From SZUA-229 sp041589175 (lineage in GTDB: Bacteria; Pseudomonadota; Gammaproteobacteria; SZUA-229): a DNA stretch of 64,000 nucleotides. The DNA lies in contig JBFHWF010000004.1 in assembly GCA_041589175.1 (NCBI GenBank), positions 1 through 64,000 on the forward strand. Reading direction: 5' to 3'. Positions 1 to 8,953 of this stretch are shown piece after piece; within the stretch, counting starts at the first letter, position 1; each line of letters starts with the position of its first letter. The notes beneath the pieces are model-generated. The model was not told the DNA's origin. It searched no databases and saw only the letters and a program-made list of their open reading frames with translations. The position numbers and the translations under genes are program-made.

Positions 1-816
1 CCTTTCGCCGGCACTGTTCAGGTTATCAGCAATAGCTATTGCCGTGCCCTGAGTGTTGACGGAAACAACTGGCAGATCCAGGCCAGCTGCGAAACCCACC
101 AGCAGGAATGGAATATCTCGCCTCAGGAGTATATCCCCCGGCGTTATGTTCTGTATGGCAACTGGAGTCACGACAAGGGTTTCTCCAGCCTGCCACTGGA
201 TCCAATGCTGGATGTTCCCAGCCTTGAACATGTTGAATCCAGCCTGATACAGCATATGAACGCACTACATAGCAGGACACCTTTCGATGCCATCGACCAC
301 TATGAGTGCTGGGCACTACATAAGGAATCCTTACAACCCCTGGCATTACTCGGTAGCGTAAGTGAAACGGCGATGATACCGCACGCACGCCTGTCACGCT
401 GGCAGGCAGTTCCCGAACAGGACAGGCATCGACTCAAGCCCCACCAGCAGATGAGCTTCGACCGCTTACAGGATTATATTAACAGCAACAGCCTTGAACA
501 CGCCTGGTTCCAGCGAGACGCACAGCATATCGGTCTCCCATTACAGCCAGATCAGAAATCTCAGCCGCTGCCTCGCCTGCCACTTAATCGGGATATGTTT
601 GCAGACTGCACTGAAGATTTTCATAACTGGGTTAGCTGGCTCTCACCTCGACTACTGACACTGCAGACACTCGATGATGAACTATTCCAGCAACTCGCCT
701 TACTTGCACAGAACCATGCCATTGAAACCGCTCGTCGATTAAACGTCTATCCTCGCCGTTTACCCGAGAAAATTCTCAACACCATACAGGTAGAACTTAA
801 AATTCGTGGACTCTAA
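1..816 (+). CDS. C-terminal part of an unknown protein (5' end outside window)
   Basis: The reading frame is open from base 1 and ends at TAA 814-816, giving at least 271 residues; the true start lies upstream of the window. An internal ATG at 205 is not needed, because coding continues upstream without a stop. The visible part is soluble, rich in Gln, His, Leu and Trp, and has no membrane segment, signal or cofactor motif that I recognise. It is followed after 63 bases by a flavoprotein gene with its own promoter-like sequence, so they need not be one operon. Function unknown. Confidence is high that it is coding, from the long open frame and protein-like composition. Confidence 0.75.
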   Translation, partial: PFAGTVQVISNSYCRALSVDGNNWQIQASCETHQQEWNISPQEYIPRRYVLYGNWSHDKGFSSLPLDPMLDVPSLEHVESSLIQHMNALHSRTPFDAIDHYECWALHKESLQPLALLGSVSETAMIPHARLSRWQAVPEQDRHRLKPHQQMSFDRLQDYINSNSLEHAWFQRDAQHIGLPLQPDQKSQPLPRLPLNRDMFADCTEDFHNWVSWLSPRLLTLQTLDDELFQQLALLAQNHAIETARRLNVYPRRLPEKILNTIQVELKIRGL

Positions 817-840
817 GTTTTTTATCTTCTGCTGACGGCT

Positions 841-849
841 TGTTATAAT
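841..849 (+). promoter_or_regulatory. Extended -10 promoter upstream of the flavoprotein gene
   Basis: TGTTATAAT at 841-849 is a perfect extended -10 element (TG-N-TATAAT), 31 bases before the ATG at 880. A -35 is poor (TTTATC at 821-826), as is common for extended -10 promoters. It would drive the dihydrolipoamide-dehydrogenase-like gene separately from the gene upstream. Confidence 0.5.
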
Positions 850-879
850 TCACAACAATTTTATCTAAAGGACAATCCC

Positions 880-2286
880 ATGAGAGAAGTCGACGTAGCC
901 ATCATCGGCGCCGGTAGTGCCGGCCTTTACTGTATGAGCCAGATCAAACGCTATACCAGCAATTTTGTCATTATTGATGGTGGCGAACTGGGCACAACCT
1001 GTGCACGTGTCGGCTGCATGCCATCCAAGGTTCTAATACAGGTGGCCGATGATTTTCATCGCCGCAGCATTTTTGACCGTGAAGGCATCGAGGGCAAAGA
1101 GTCACTTTCCGTCAACCTTGAAGATGCCATGGAGCATGTTCAGGATTTACGCGACACGTTTGTTGATATGACACTGTCCCACTCGATTGACATGCTGCCC
1201 GAAGAACAGCTCATCGAATCTTATGTGCACTTTGTCGACGACAATACACTTGAAACAGAAGACGGTGAACAGATTCGTGCGGCTAAAATCATTATTGCCA
1301 CGGGTTCACGCCCCATTGTGCCCAGCAGCTGGGAATCCTTCGCGGATGACATTATCACCACCGATGACTTTTTTGAACTGGAAACCCTGCCTGAATCAGT
1401 TGCCGTCATTGGTCTTGGCGTAATCGGACTGGAACTCGGTCAGGCAATGAATCGCCTGGGCGTAAACGTCACGGGTATTGACCAGAAAAATAATATTGGC
1501 GGCCTGGACGACAACGACGTTAATCAGGTTGCTATCGACATTATCGGAAAGGAGTTACCTTTATGGCTGGGACACGCCGCTGAAATCGAAAAACTCGACA
1601 GCGGCAAACTTAAAGTGAGCGCCGGTGATAACAGCGTAGAAGTTGACAAAATTTTTGCCAGCATGGGCCGCCGCCCTAACACTGATAAACTTGGGCTTGA
1701 AAACACATCACTCGAAATTTCTGGCAAAGGCGTACCGGTTTTCAATCCACACACCATGCAATTAAGCAATGATCACGTCTATATTGCAGGTGATTGTACA
1801 GCCGAAAAACCTATTCTGCATGAAGCCGGATTTGAAGGCCGCGTTGCTGGTTACAACATCATGCAGGATCAACCTACCGAGTTTCGTCATAAAACACCAC
1901 TGGCGATTACTTTCTGCGATCCGAACATTGTAAGCGTCGGCGCTCAACTATCAGAACTGGACCCGGACACTATTGCCATTGGAGAAATTAAAATGGCACC
2001 GGTTGGACGAGCGCTTATCATGGGCAAGAACAAGGGCATTATTCGACTTTATGCTGATCGAAAAAGTGGAAAACTGCTCGGCGCAACACTGGCCTGTGTT
2101 AAGGGCGAAAATCTTGGCCACCTGTTATGCTGGAGCATCGAAATGGGGCTGACTGTATCTCAATTACTTCGTATGCCGTTTTATCACCCGGTGATCGAAG
2201 AGGCTCTACAGGCAGCACTTTATAACCTGAAGGGAAAACTTGAGATCGAAGAAACTGAGTGGCCAATCGAAATTGAGCCAGTGTAA
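880..2286 (+). CDS. Dihydrolipoamide dehydrogenase-like flavoprotein disulfide reductase
   Basis: A 468-residue class I pyridine nucleotide-disulfide oxidoreductase. Visible features in order are the FAD-binding GAGSAGLY near residue 11, the redox-active pair in CARVGCMPSK (near residue 45), the NAD-binding GLGVIGLELG near residue 180, the second FAD motif YIAGDC near residue 305, and a C-terminal HPVIEEAL supplying the His-Glu pair that acts as catalytic base. It should move electrons between NAD(P)H and a disulfide such as lipoamide. It is not next to 2-oxoacid dehydrogenase E1/E2 genes, so it may be a stand-alone paralogue rather than the housekeeping Lpd; mercuric reductase and glutathione reductase fit less well. 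The ATG has AAAGGA eight bases upstream. Confidence 0.85.
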   Translation: MREVDVAIIGAGSAGLYCMSQIKRYTSNFVIIDGGELGTTCARVGCMPSKVLIQVADDFHRRSIFDREGIEGKESLSVNLEDAMEHVQDLRDTFVDMTLSHSIDMLPEEQLIESYVHFVDDNTLETEDGEQIRAAKIIIATGSRPIVPSSWESFADDIITTDDFFELETLPESVAVIGLGVIGLELGQAMNRLGVNVTGIDQKNNIGGLDDNDVNQVAIDIIGKELPLWLGHAAEIEKLDSGKLKVSAGDNSVEVDKIFASMGRRPNTDKLGLENTSLEISGKGVPVFNPHTMQLSNDHVYIAGDCTAEKPILHEAGFEGRVAGYNIMQDQPTEFRHKTPLAITFCDPNIVSVGAQLSELDPDTIAIGEIKMAPVGRALIMGKNKGIIRLYADRKSGKLLGATLACVKGENLGHLLCWSIEMGLTVSQLLRMPFYHPVIEEALQAALYNLKGKLEIEETEWPIEIEPV

Positions 2287-2308
2287 CCAGCCCACGTTAC
2301 ACTGAATA

Positions 2309-2366
2309 TAAAAATACGGATGTGTGCCTGCCTGTTTGTTTATAGCGAGTACACATTCGTATTTTT
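2309..2366. terminator. Bidirectional terminator between convergent genes
   Basis: A 15-base stem (2311-2325 with 2351-2365) pairs completely if one G-U is allowed, with a 25-base loop. The stem begins with an A run and ends with a T run, so it can work in both directions: for the flavoprotein gene from the left and the FecR gene from the right. Confidence 0.65.
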
Positions 2367-2386
2367 CAGTTTCACTATCGCGTCAT

Positions 2387-3103
2387 CTAATAACGATTAT
2401 TCCTGGGTGAACTATAGCCGCCACTGGTGAAGGGGACTTCACGACCCACCAGTGTCTCTATTAGTGCCAGCTCATCATCACTATGATTAAACACAGGGGC
2501 TTCAACAATCCGCTGCCCACTGGCGCCATTAGCCAGAATAAATCGTGGGGCATCATGGTGCCGGGTTTTAACCTGTTCACGACTCTGTTCATCCTGGTTC
2601 GATTGCAGATCCGCGGTACCATAACAGGTACACACATAGGTGCGTTCAGTCTCTGCCTCAACATACATGCCCGTTCCACGAATACCAATGGTTGCTGTTG
2701 TTGTTTTCACTGATAATTTCTGCTGCTGCTCACGACGGCCGAAAACAGATAGCAACTTTCCACTCAACAGGCGAATGGTCGATATAATGCCATTGCCCTG
2801 AAGCTTGAGCCGGCTATTACTACGCATCACAAAGGCATCCTGACCGACAACAAAAATCACATGGCTATTCTCACCCGTACTCAGGCTGGAATTGGGACCG
2901 ATCTGTGTGGCCTCTGTAGCGGGCTTGCCATCGACAGTGACTTCACCGGAGAGATCATAAATCGATTTTCCGGGCACCAGCTTCTCCGGTACTTTACCCA
3001 TAGCCCAGACAGGCGGTAATATGCCCACTGTGGCTACAGCATACAGGCCAGCACTGAGTGCATTGACCAGGAACTCTCGGCGTGGATCATCCACTTCTTT
3101 CAT
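2387..3103 (-). CDS. FecR-domain protein with probable Tat signal
   Basis: A 238-residue protein. The N terminus carries DPRREFLVNA followed by a hydrophobic stretch, which fits a twin-arginine export signal. The body matches the FecR fold: a residue 50-90 segment on a stylised 'GEVTVDG...A' pattern, then LSTGENSHVIFV and an ITxRGTG-type motif (TIGIRGTGMYVEAE), typical of FecR domains in periplasmic proteins. The start at 3103 is chosen over an upstream frame extension because AAAGGTGA precedes it at good spacing and the Tat signal begins there. No sigma factor or TonB receptor is nearby, so this is not a classical FecIR signalling pair. It is divergent, over 59 bases, from an outer membrane barrel gene, with which it may share function and control. 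Confidence 0.75.
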   Translation of the reverse strand: MKEVDDPRREFLVNALSAGLYAVATVGILPPVWAMGKVPEKLVPGKSIYDLSGEVTVDGKPATEATQIGPNSSLSTGENSHVIFVVGQDAFVMRSNSRLKLQGNGIISTIRLLSGKLLSVFGRREQQQKLSVKTTTATIGIRGTGMYVEAETERTYVCTCYGTADLQSNQDEQSREQVKTRHHDAPRFILANGASGQRIVEAPVFNHSDDELALIETLVGREVPFTSGGYSSPRNNRY

Positions 3104-3162
3104 GCCAGTCACCTTTGCATAGAACAATTCGTTTATAAACGAACACGTTACAGGGAAACACA

Positions 3163-4047
3163 ATGAAAAAAATTACTGCACTGTTCATTATGTCACTACT
3201 TGCCAGCCCTGCCCACAGCGGCAGCAAACCTTACAGTTTCAACCTGAATGCAGGCATACTCTATGACGACAATGTCGGACGCGCCGTGTTATCACAGGAC
3301 CTGCAAAGTGACACCATTTTCAATCTGGGAGCCAGTGCCAGTTACAGTTTTCCCCAGCATCATAGCATGCTGACGCTCACCGCAGGCATCGACCACAATA
3401 GCTACCAGGATTTTGACAGGTTATCGAACACACTACTAAGTACCAGAGTCGATTATGAAATACAACCCGATCATGGTTTCACATCACCCTGGTATCTGCT
3501 ATCTCTCGAATACACATACGCTGATTATGACAGCGCGCTGAGAAATGGTAACGGGTTTTCCATTGAAATTGCAGCAGGCAAACGTATTACAGACCTGCTA
3601 AGCATTCGCGCGGGACTGGTATTCGACAGTTTTAGCGCCGACGCACGGGAATTCGATACTGATGACACACGCATCTATCTGAGCACTGATTATAAAACCT
3701 CAAATGAAAATATTGTTTACCTTACCCTTGCCTACACCGACGGTAATACCACTACCTCTACCACGGACTCCAGTGCCGCTAGCAAAAAAATCGATTATGT
3801 TCCCCGCTATGGGCACCATCTGCCTGGCGAAGTCAACTTTACCCCCTTGCGATCGGATGATGCCTTTCGGGATGGCTTCGTATATCAACTCGAAACCGAG
3901 TCCATTAGTCTGCAACTTGGTGACAACTATGCACTAAGTAGTCACCAGTCAATTGACGCTTCGGTTTTCTATTTTCGCTCAGATAGCTTCGGCAGCGAGA
4001 CATACGATGGTATGATTCTGCAACTTTCCTACTTACATCAGTTTTAA
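3163..4047 (+). CDS. Predicted outer membrane beta-barrel protein
   Basis: A 294-residue protein with a clear Sec signal peptide (MKKITALFIMSLLASPAHSG) and then alternating polar/aromatic strands (YSFNLNAGILYDD, GASASYSF, YLLSLEYTYADYD and others) ending in Phe, the usual C-terminal signature of an outer membrane barrel. It resembles the surface lipoprotein assembly modifier and other TPR-less barrel families only in general pattern, so the substrate is unknown. It starts 59 bases from the divergent fecR-like gene, and its stop overlaps the start of the thioredoxin-like gene by one base (TAATG), so the two are probably translationally coupled. Confidence 0.7.
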   Translation: MKKITALFIMSLLASPAHSGSKPYSFNLNAGILYDDNVGRAVLSQDLQSDTIFNLGASASYSFPQHHSMLTLTAGIDHNSYQDFDRLSNTLLSTRVDYEIQPDHGFTSPWYLLSLEYTYADYDSALRNGNGFSIEIAAGKRITDLLSIRAGLVFDSFSADAREFDTDDTRIYLSTDYKTSNENIVYLTLAYTDGNTTTSTTDSSAASKKIDYVPRYGHHLPGEVNFTPLRSDDAFRDGFVYQLETESISLQLGDNYALSSHQSIDASVFYFRSDSFGSETYDGMILQLSYLHQF

Positions 4048-4397
4048 TGAAGACACATACAAAACCTTTTACCGTTAATCTTGAAGATTTCCAGACTCAT
4101 GTCATCGAGGCCTCCCATGAACGCCCAGTACTACTTGATCTGTGGGCTGAGTGGTGCTCACCTTGCCGGGTCATTGCTCCCATGCTGGAAAAACTGGCAG
4201 ATGAAATGGCGGATGAAATCAGCATTGCCAAAATTGAAGTCGATGAGGGTGACAACATGAAAATTGCTGGCAAATACCAGGTCAGGGGCTTTCCAACTCT
4301 TATTCTGTTTCAACACGGTGTCGAAAAGGGGCGCTTCAGTGGTGCCAAACCACTGCTGTTTATACGTGAGTTCATCGAGCAGCATGCCGAGTTTTAG
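4047..4397 (+). CDS. Thioredoxin-family protein
   Basis: A 116-residue single-domain thioredoxin without a signal peptide. The active site is WAEWCSPCRV near residue 36, so the dipeptide between the cysteines is Ser-Pro rather than the Gly-Pro of TrxA. The conserved cis-proline region GFPTLILF is present near residue 78. It should catalyse cytosolic dithiol-disulfide exchange. The ATG overlaps the stop codon of the barrel gene. A housekeeping TrxA is less likely given the changed active site and the operon partner. Confidence 0.85.
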   Translation: MKTHTKPFTVNLEDFQTHVIEASHERPVLLDLWAEWCSPCRVIAPMLEKLADEMADEISIAKIEVDEGDNMKIAGKYQVRGFPTLILFQHGVEKGRFSGAKPLLFIREFIEQHAEF

Positions 4398-4492
4398 GCT
4401 GACATTAAAGTGATTCATTCTATACTAGGTACAACAGACTTGAAGCGAACAGCTCGAAACGAACTTTATCCTACGATCATCATCGAAACCTT

Positions 4493-5659
4493 ATGAAATA
4501 CGTACCTTTACTCAGAACCCTGCTAATCATCACACTCTGCTATACACAGGCTGGAACTACATTTGCCGCCAAACAGAAGCAGGATGATTTTTCTCGAGCT
4601 CTGCAGGCCTATAATGACGACGATTTCGCAACGGCATTAATGCTCTGGTTCCCGCTTGCCCAGAATGGAGATGCAAAAGCGCAGTACCGCCTGGGTAAAA
4701 TGTATCTGGAACAGAAAGCCCAGCATAAGGACCCGGAAGAAGCCGCGAAATGGATTAGCCGTGCGGCGCGTAAAAATCATATCGAAGCTCAGACTCTGCT
4801 TGGGCAGATGCACCTGCAGGGTCTTGGTGTTTCACAGAACTACAAGAAAGCTGCTAACTGGCTGCTGAAATCGGCACGCCAGAAAGATCAGACTGCACAG
4901 TATATTCTCGCCCGTCTTTACTATTTTGGTGACGGTATACCACTGGATAAAAGCAAGGCCGCCTACTGGTATAAGCAGGCAAGTGACCAGGGGCATGGAA
5001 AAGCCCGTGCCCAGCTTGCACTGATGTATCTGAAGGGTGACGGCATCAGCCAGAAAGTAGAACAGGGTAAGCAGCTACTGGAATCCGCAGCGGCTGAAGG
5101 CATAACCTATGCTCAGCTTACTCTCGCCGACCTGTATTTCGAAGGCGGCAAGCACTACGAAAAAAACCTGCAAAAGGCCACTCGGCTATATTTAAAAGCC
5201 GCTGAGAGCGGCAACCCACGCGCTCAGAACCTGCTGGGTGAACTGTACGAGAAAGGTGAAGGTATTGATAAAGACCCTGCCAGTGCATTCCAGTGGTATC
5301 TGAAAGCCTCTAACAACAACGAGCTTGATGGACACTACAATCTTGGACGCGCCTATGTAAATGGCTATGGGACGGAAAAGGATTTTAAAAAAGGCGTCGA
5401 GGCATTTCTCAAGGCTGCTGAGGCTGGTCATGGAAAAGCGCAGATGGATCTTGGTGTGGCCTATTACACGGGCAAAGGCGTTGCTCCAGACTCAACCATT
5501 GCCTATGCCTGGTTCTCGGTTGCCGAAGCATCCAGCGTTGAAAACGCCCGGGAAACTCGCAAAGCACTCTATGACAAGCTATCCACTGAAGATAAGAAGC
5601 AGGCGGTGCGCCTGGCCAGCGAATACCGACGCAAATACTATGTACGCCCCATCAAATAG
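4493..5659 (+). CDS. Sel1-repeat (SLR) protein, exported
   Basis: A 388-residue protein with an N-terminal Sec signal ending around TTFAA, followed by about eight tandem Sel1-like repeats of roughly 36 residues. Repeat hallmarks such as AQYRLGKMY, AQTLLGQMHLQGLGV, AQYILARLYYFGDGI, AQNLLGELYEKGEGI and AQMDLGVAYYTGKGV run from residue 60 to 340. Such alpha-solenoids act as protein-binding scaffolds, often in the periplasm. No enzymatic domain is visible. Its partner is unknown. It is separated by 95 bases from the thioredoxin-like gene and by 153 bases from the transglycosylase. Confidence 0.85.
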   Translation: MKYVPLLRTLLIITLCYTQAGTTFAAKQKQDDFSRALQAYNDDDFATALMLWFPLAQNGDAKAQYRLGKMYLEQKAQHKDPEEAAKWISRAARKNHIEAQTLLGQMHLQGLGVSQNYKKAANWLLKSARQKDQTAQYILARLYYFGDGIPLDKSKAAYWYKQASDQGHGKARAQLALMYLKGDGISQKVEQGKQLLESAAAEGITYAQLTLADLYFEGGKHYEKNLQKATRLYLKAAESGNPRAQNLLGELYEKGEGIDKDPASAFQWYLKASNNNELDGHYNLGRAYVNGYGTEKDFKKGVEAFLKAAEAGHGKAQMDLGVAYYTGKGVAPDSTIAYAWFSVAEASSVENARETRKALYDKLSTEDKKQAVRLASEYRRKYYVRPIK

Positions 5660-5749
5660 TTAAGCCACATCTTGCAGGAATAAACACGAGCATTCTGTGC
5701 CACACCTTTTATCGGCTGGTGAAAAATTCATCTAGCAATTCACCCAATG

Positions 5750-5778
5750 TTGACATTTATTAACTAAACTGTTGATAT
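5750..5778 (+). promoter_or_regulatory. Possible sigma-70 promoter for the lytic transglycosylase
   Basis: TTGACA (5750-5755) and TGATAT (5773-5778) are 17 bases apart, 35 bases before the ATG of the transglycosylase. The -35 is a perfect match and the -10 is fair. Confidence 0.45.
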
Positions 5779-5812
5779 TCATCTAATTAATGCCCGAGTC
5801 AAGCATGTATTA

Positions 5813-7909
5813 ATGCCGATAGAAAAAAACATAATCATACCTGCCCGGCCCCATGCACTCAAAACCGGCGACCTGCTCTGTCGCCTGTTACTACTGGCGC
5901 TCGTCAGCCTGACACTCACGCCAGGAGCCACAGATGCCAGTAGCAACCCCTATGCCACACCCCTCGCCCATAGCGAGTCTCCCTTTGAATCACAACGCCA
6001 GCTATATCTGCAGGCCATCGAGGCATACGACAAGGGCCACTATCGTCAGTTTGAACGGATATCTACCGGATTACACGACTACCCCCTGTATCCCTACCTG
6101 GTGTACAAATCCTATCGCCGCCAGCTGAATCAGCTTGATAATTCACAGATTGGCCGTTTTTTACAGGATTACGACGGTACCGTTGTATCGGAATGGCTTC
6201 GTAAAAAACTGATACAGCACTATGCAAAACAGAAGCAATGGCATGATCTGATCGATATTTATCGCCCCAATAGCGGGGTTAGTGCCGAGTGCCGTTATCT
6301 GGGTGCACTGATTCACACCGGGCAGACACACCTCGCCCTGCCACGCATCAAAAACCTGTGGCTGTCGCCAATCTCCAGACCAAAAGAATGTGATCCTGTC
6401 TTTAAACTCTGGGAAGACGCAGGTCAAAAATCGACTGCACTGGTATGGAAACGTTTCAAACTTGCTATCCATGATGGCAATCGCAAACTGGCTCGCTACC
6501 TGGTGCGTTCACTGAGCCCGTCTGATGCAACGATTGCCCAGAAATGGCTGAAACTTCATCACAAGCCCGACAGCTACGAACCTGATTCGATTAAAGCCCT
6601 TAAGCACGCAGAACAGAGCAGTATTATGCTCAATTGGCTCAGCCGCCTTGCCAGCCGTGATATCGACAAGGCGATCAGTTACTATCATTCACTGCAAAAC
6701 TACCCTTTTAGTAATGATCAACGAGCCCAGCTGGTCAGGCGTATCGGCCTGAGTCTTGCGCGCAAGCACCTGCCAGATGCCGGCATCTGGCTGGATCGTG
6801 TGCCCCGTGAATACTATGACCGCCAGGTAAGAGAATGGCGCATTCGAACGGCCATTCGTCAGGGCGACTGGAGCCACGTCATTTCCAGTATCGATCGACT
6901 TAGCCCAGCCGAGCAATCCCAGCATCGCTGGCAATTCTGGTGGGCTTATGCCAATGAAGAGGTTGGCAACACTCCCGATGCCCTGGGAATCTATCAGTAC
7001 CTGGCAACACAACGCAGCTACTACGGCTTTCTGGCCGCTGACCGCATTGGCAGTAATTATAATTTCGAAGACCGGCCAATTAACCCAAGCCAGCAACAAC
7101 TACAATTTATCCGCCAGCAACCCGAGACAATCCGCGCCCGGGAGTTTTACCTGATGGACCAGCAGCTACCCGCACGCCGTGAATGGCAGCGCCTGCTCAG
7201 CCGTCTCGATGCCGAGCAAAAACTGGCCGCCTCCAAACTGGCTCAACTATGGGGATGGCATGACCGTGCCATCATCTCGATGGGTCAGACCCGTTACCGG
7301 GATGACATCGAATTGCGCTTCCCACTGCACCATGCTAACAAGGTGCACAACTGGTCATCCCAGCATAATATTGACCCGGCCTGGACATATGCCATTATTC
7401 GGCGCGAAAGCGCATTCATTCCCGATGCCCGCTCCTCGGTTGGCGCCATGGGTCTCATGCAGCTTATGCCCGCAACCGCGCGAAGCATGGCCCGCCATAT
7501 GAAAATTCGTTATGCTGGCCAGAAAACCCTGCTGAAAAGCAATACCAATATTCGCCTGGGAACCGGCTATCTCGAACGTATGCTGGAACGCCTCAACCTT
7601 CAGGTACTTGCTACCGCGGCCTATAATGCAGGGCCACACCGGGTAGAAGACTGGCTCCCCGAAAGCCGTACAATGGAAGCACTACGCTGGATTGAAACGA
7701 TTCCCTTTACTGAAACCCGTGAATATGTCAGCAATGTACTGGCCTATATCGCCATTTACGAACATCGCATGAAGCGAAAAGTCACCCGCCTCAGTTCACG
7801 CATGCTACCGATCCCGGCCCGTGAACCTGAGCTTGCCACCGATGAAACACCACCAGAAACCCGCCATTCAGTCGAAATTATTCAGACCGCAAAAGACAAA
7901 AGCAGCTAA
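5813..7909 (+). CDS. slt: Soluble lytic murein transglycosylase (Slt70-like)
   Basis: A 698-residue periplasmic enzyme that cleaves the MurNAc-GlcNAc bond of peptidoglycan to give 1,6-anhydro ends. After a signal sequence (hydrophobic residues about 21-37) comes a long alpha-helical superhelical region, typical of Slt70, and a C-terminal SLT domain from about residue 520. The catalytic Glu is in IIRRESAF, followed by GAMGLMQLMPATA and AYNAGPHRV, all hallmark motifs. Length is a little over the E. coli enzyme (645). The start at 5813 gives an acceptable signal peptide. It appears to be a single-gene unit. Confidence 0.92.
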   Translation: MPIEKNIIIPARPHALKTGDLLCRLLLLALVSLTLTPGATDASSNPYATPLAHSESPFESQRQLYLQAIEAYDKGHYRQFERISTGLHDYPLYPYLVYKSYRRQLNQLDNSQIGRFLQDYDGTVVSEWLRKKLIQHYAKQKQWHDLIDIYRPNSGVSAECRYLGALIHTGQTHLALPRIKNLWLSPISRPKECDPVFKLWEDAGQKSTALVWKRFKLAIHDGNRKLARYLVRSLSPSDATIAQKWLKLHHKPDSYEPDSIKALKHAEQSSIMLNWLSRLASRDIDKAISYYHSLQNYPFSNDQRAQLVRRIGLSLARKHLPDAGIWLDRVPREYYDRQVREWRIRTAIRQGDWSHVISSIDRLSPAEQSQHRWQFWWAYANEEVGNTPDALGIYQYLATQRSYYGFLAADRIGSNYNFEDRPINPSQQQLQFIRQQPETIRAREFYLMDQQLPARREWQRLLSRLDAEQKLAASKLAQLWGWHDRAIISMGQTRYRDDIELRFPLHHANKVHNWSSQHNIDPAWTYAIIRRESAFIPDARSSVGAMGLMQLMPATARSMARHMKIRYAGQKTLLKSNTNIRLGTGYLERMLERLNLQVLATAAYNAGPHRVEDWLPESRTMEALRWIETIPFTETREYVSNVLAYIAIYEHRMKRKVTRLSSRMLPIPAREPELATDETPPETRHSVEIIQTAKDKSS

Positions 7910-7934
7910 ATTTCTATAAAAAACATAAAGATAC

Positions 7935-7963
7935 TTGCACTTGCTAATAATTTGGTCTAAGTA
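7935..7963 (+). promoter_or_regulatory. Possible promoter for the 62-residue protein gene
   Basis: TTGCAC (7935-7940) and TAAGTA (7958-7963) lie 17 bases apart in an AT-rich stretch. The -10 match is weak; TATATT at 7962-7967 is an alternative. Confidence 0.3.
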
Positions 7964-8019
7964 TATTATGTAATTCAATACTTTTGATGACCCAAGCAGC
8001 AATTCAGGAGCTAAAACAA

Positions 8020-8208
8020 ATGAAAAAAGATACCAAGCTGAATGTTGGTGACCGTGTACGAATCAAACGCACAGGCCAGGAAGTGACCGTCGACCAGGTG
8101 AGCGCTCATGGCTTTAGTGTGATTCGCTTCAATTCCGGAGGATCCTATCGCTTCCTGAATAACCAGCTGGAAAAAGAGGATGGTAAAGCGATCCGCTATA
8201 ACGCTTAA
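8020..8208 (+). CDS. Small unknown protein, 62 residues
   Basis: Translation from ATG 8020 gives 62 residues with the pattern LNVGDRVRIKRTGQEVTV...GFSVIRFNSGGSYRFL, suggesting a small beta-barrel of the SH3/KOW kind. The start at 8020 is preferred over ATG 7987 because CAGGAG (8005-8010) lies nine bases upstream. The charged, soluble composition would fit a nucleic-acid or protein contact role, but the function is unknown. Confidence 0.6.
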   Translation: MKKDTKLNVGDRVRIKRTGQEVTVDQVSAHGFSVIRFNSGGSYRFLNNQLEKEDGKAIRYNA

Positions 8209-8317
8209 GCCTCAAAAAATAATAGCCCAGGCCAGGGAAGGCCACCTTATCCATTCAAGTTCTCTGGGTTCAGGCCGATAGTTATATAAGGAATTACTTA
8301 ATTTCAGGATATGACAC

Positions 8318-8599
8318 ATGGCAAATATTCCAGCTACCCACAACCGGCCCGTTACCGGACAGCGTAGTATTCGCCGTGGCAGGCAAATCCCTGCGAGCGA
8401 AGGTGCCGTAGAGCGCTCTGAACAACCCACTAACCGACGCGACCGCCGACACCGGGGTGACAGACGCAAGCAACAACTCAAGGTTCGCTTTGAACGAAGA
8501 AACAAAATACGAAACCGGCGTGGACAGGCAAACACACAGAACCCAGACGATCCCCAGTACAGTGCCAAGATTGGTCGAAATATCAATACCATCGCCTGA
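8318..8599 (+). CDS. Arginine-rich small unknown protein
   Basis: A 93-residue, strongly basic protein with an Arg/Asp cluster (NRRDRRHRGDRRKQQ near residue 40) and a low-complexity character. AGGAT lies nine bases before the ATG. It is possibly a nucleic-acid-binding or disordered protein. The opposite strand is also open here, so the coding call rests on the ribosome binding site and on fit between neighbours on the same strand. Function unknown. Confidence 0.45.
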   Translation: MANIPATHNRPVTGQRSIRRGRQIPASEGAVERSEQPTNRRDRRHRGDRRKQQLKVRFERRNKIRNRRGQANTQNPDDPQYSAKIGRNINTIA

Positions 8600-8672
8600 C
8601 AGCATTTTGATATGCCATTAAAACAGCACTACAATAATATAGAGTATGTCAATTCACTTTAGATAACCGACT

Positions 8673-8945
8673 ATGAAGAAGTCACTCATAATTACTATCC
8701 AGCTGATTATTTTTGCCGCCCTGGCCACAATCGCCATTCTCTATATTATGGAGCGCTCACCCGTGGAAGATCTCGGCCACTATGAGAAGCAGGAAATGGC
8801 CCGCCCCAATAAAGACAGCTCCGTAATCGATCAGTTCTTTTCCCCCAAGAGCAAGGATGAAGGCTATGGTGATGATGTATCACTCACCGGCGGCTCTGGC
8901 CGATATGATGAAGTGCGAATAGGCAAGGCCCCGGAAGACCAATAG
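8673..8945 (+). CDS. Small single-pass membrane protein, unknown
   Basis: A 90-residue protein with one hydrophobic segment at residues 5-26 followed by an acidic, polar tail. The N-terminal MKKS and the absence of a clear cleavage site suggest an inner-membrane anchor with the tail outside. It ends eight bases before the end of the phosphoribulokinase-like gene on the other strand. Function unknown. Confidence 0.55.
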   Translation: MKKSLIITIQLIIFAALATIAILYIMERSPVEDLGHYEKQEMARPNKDSSVIDQFFSPKSKDEGYGDDVSLTGGSGRYDEVRIGKAPEDQ

Positions 8946-8953
8946 CAGGCGAC

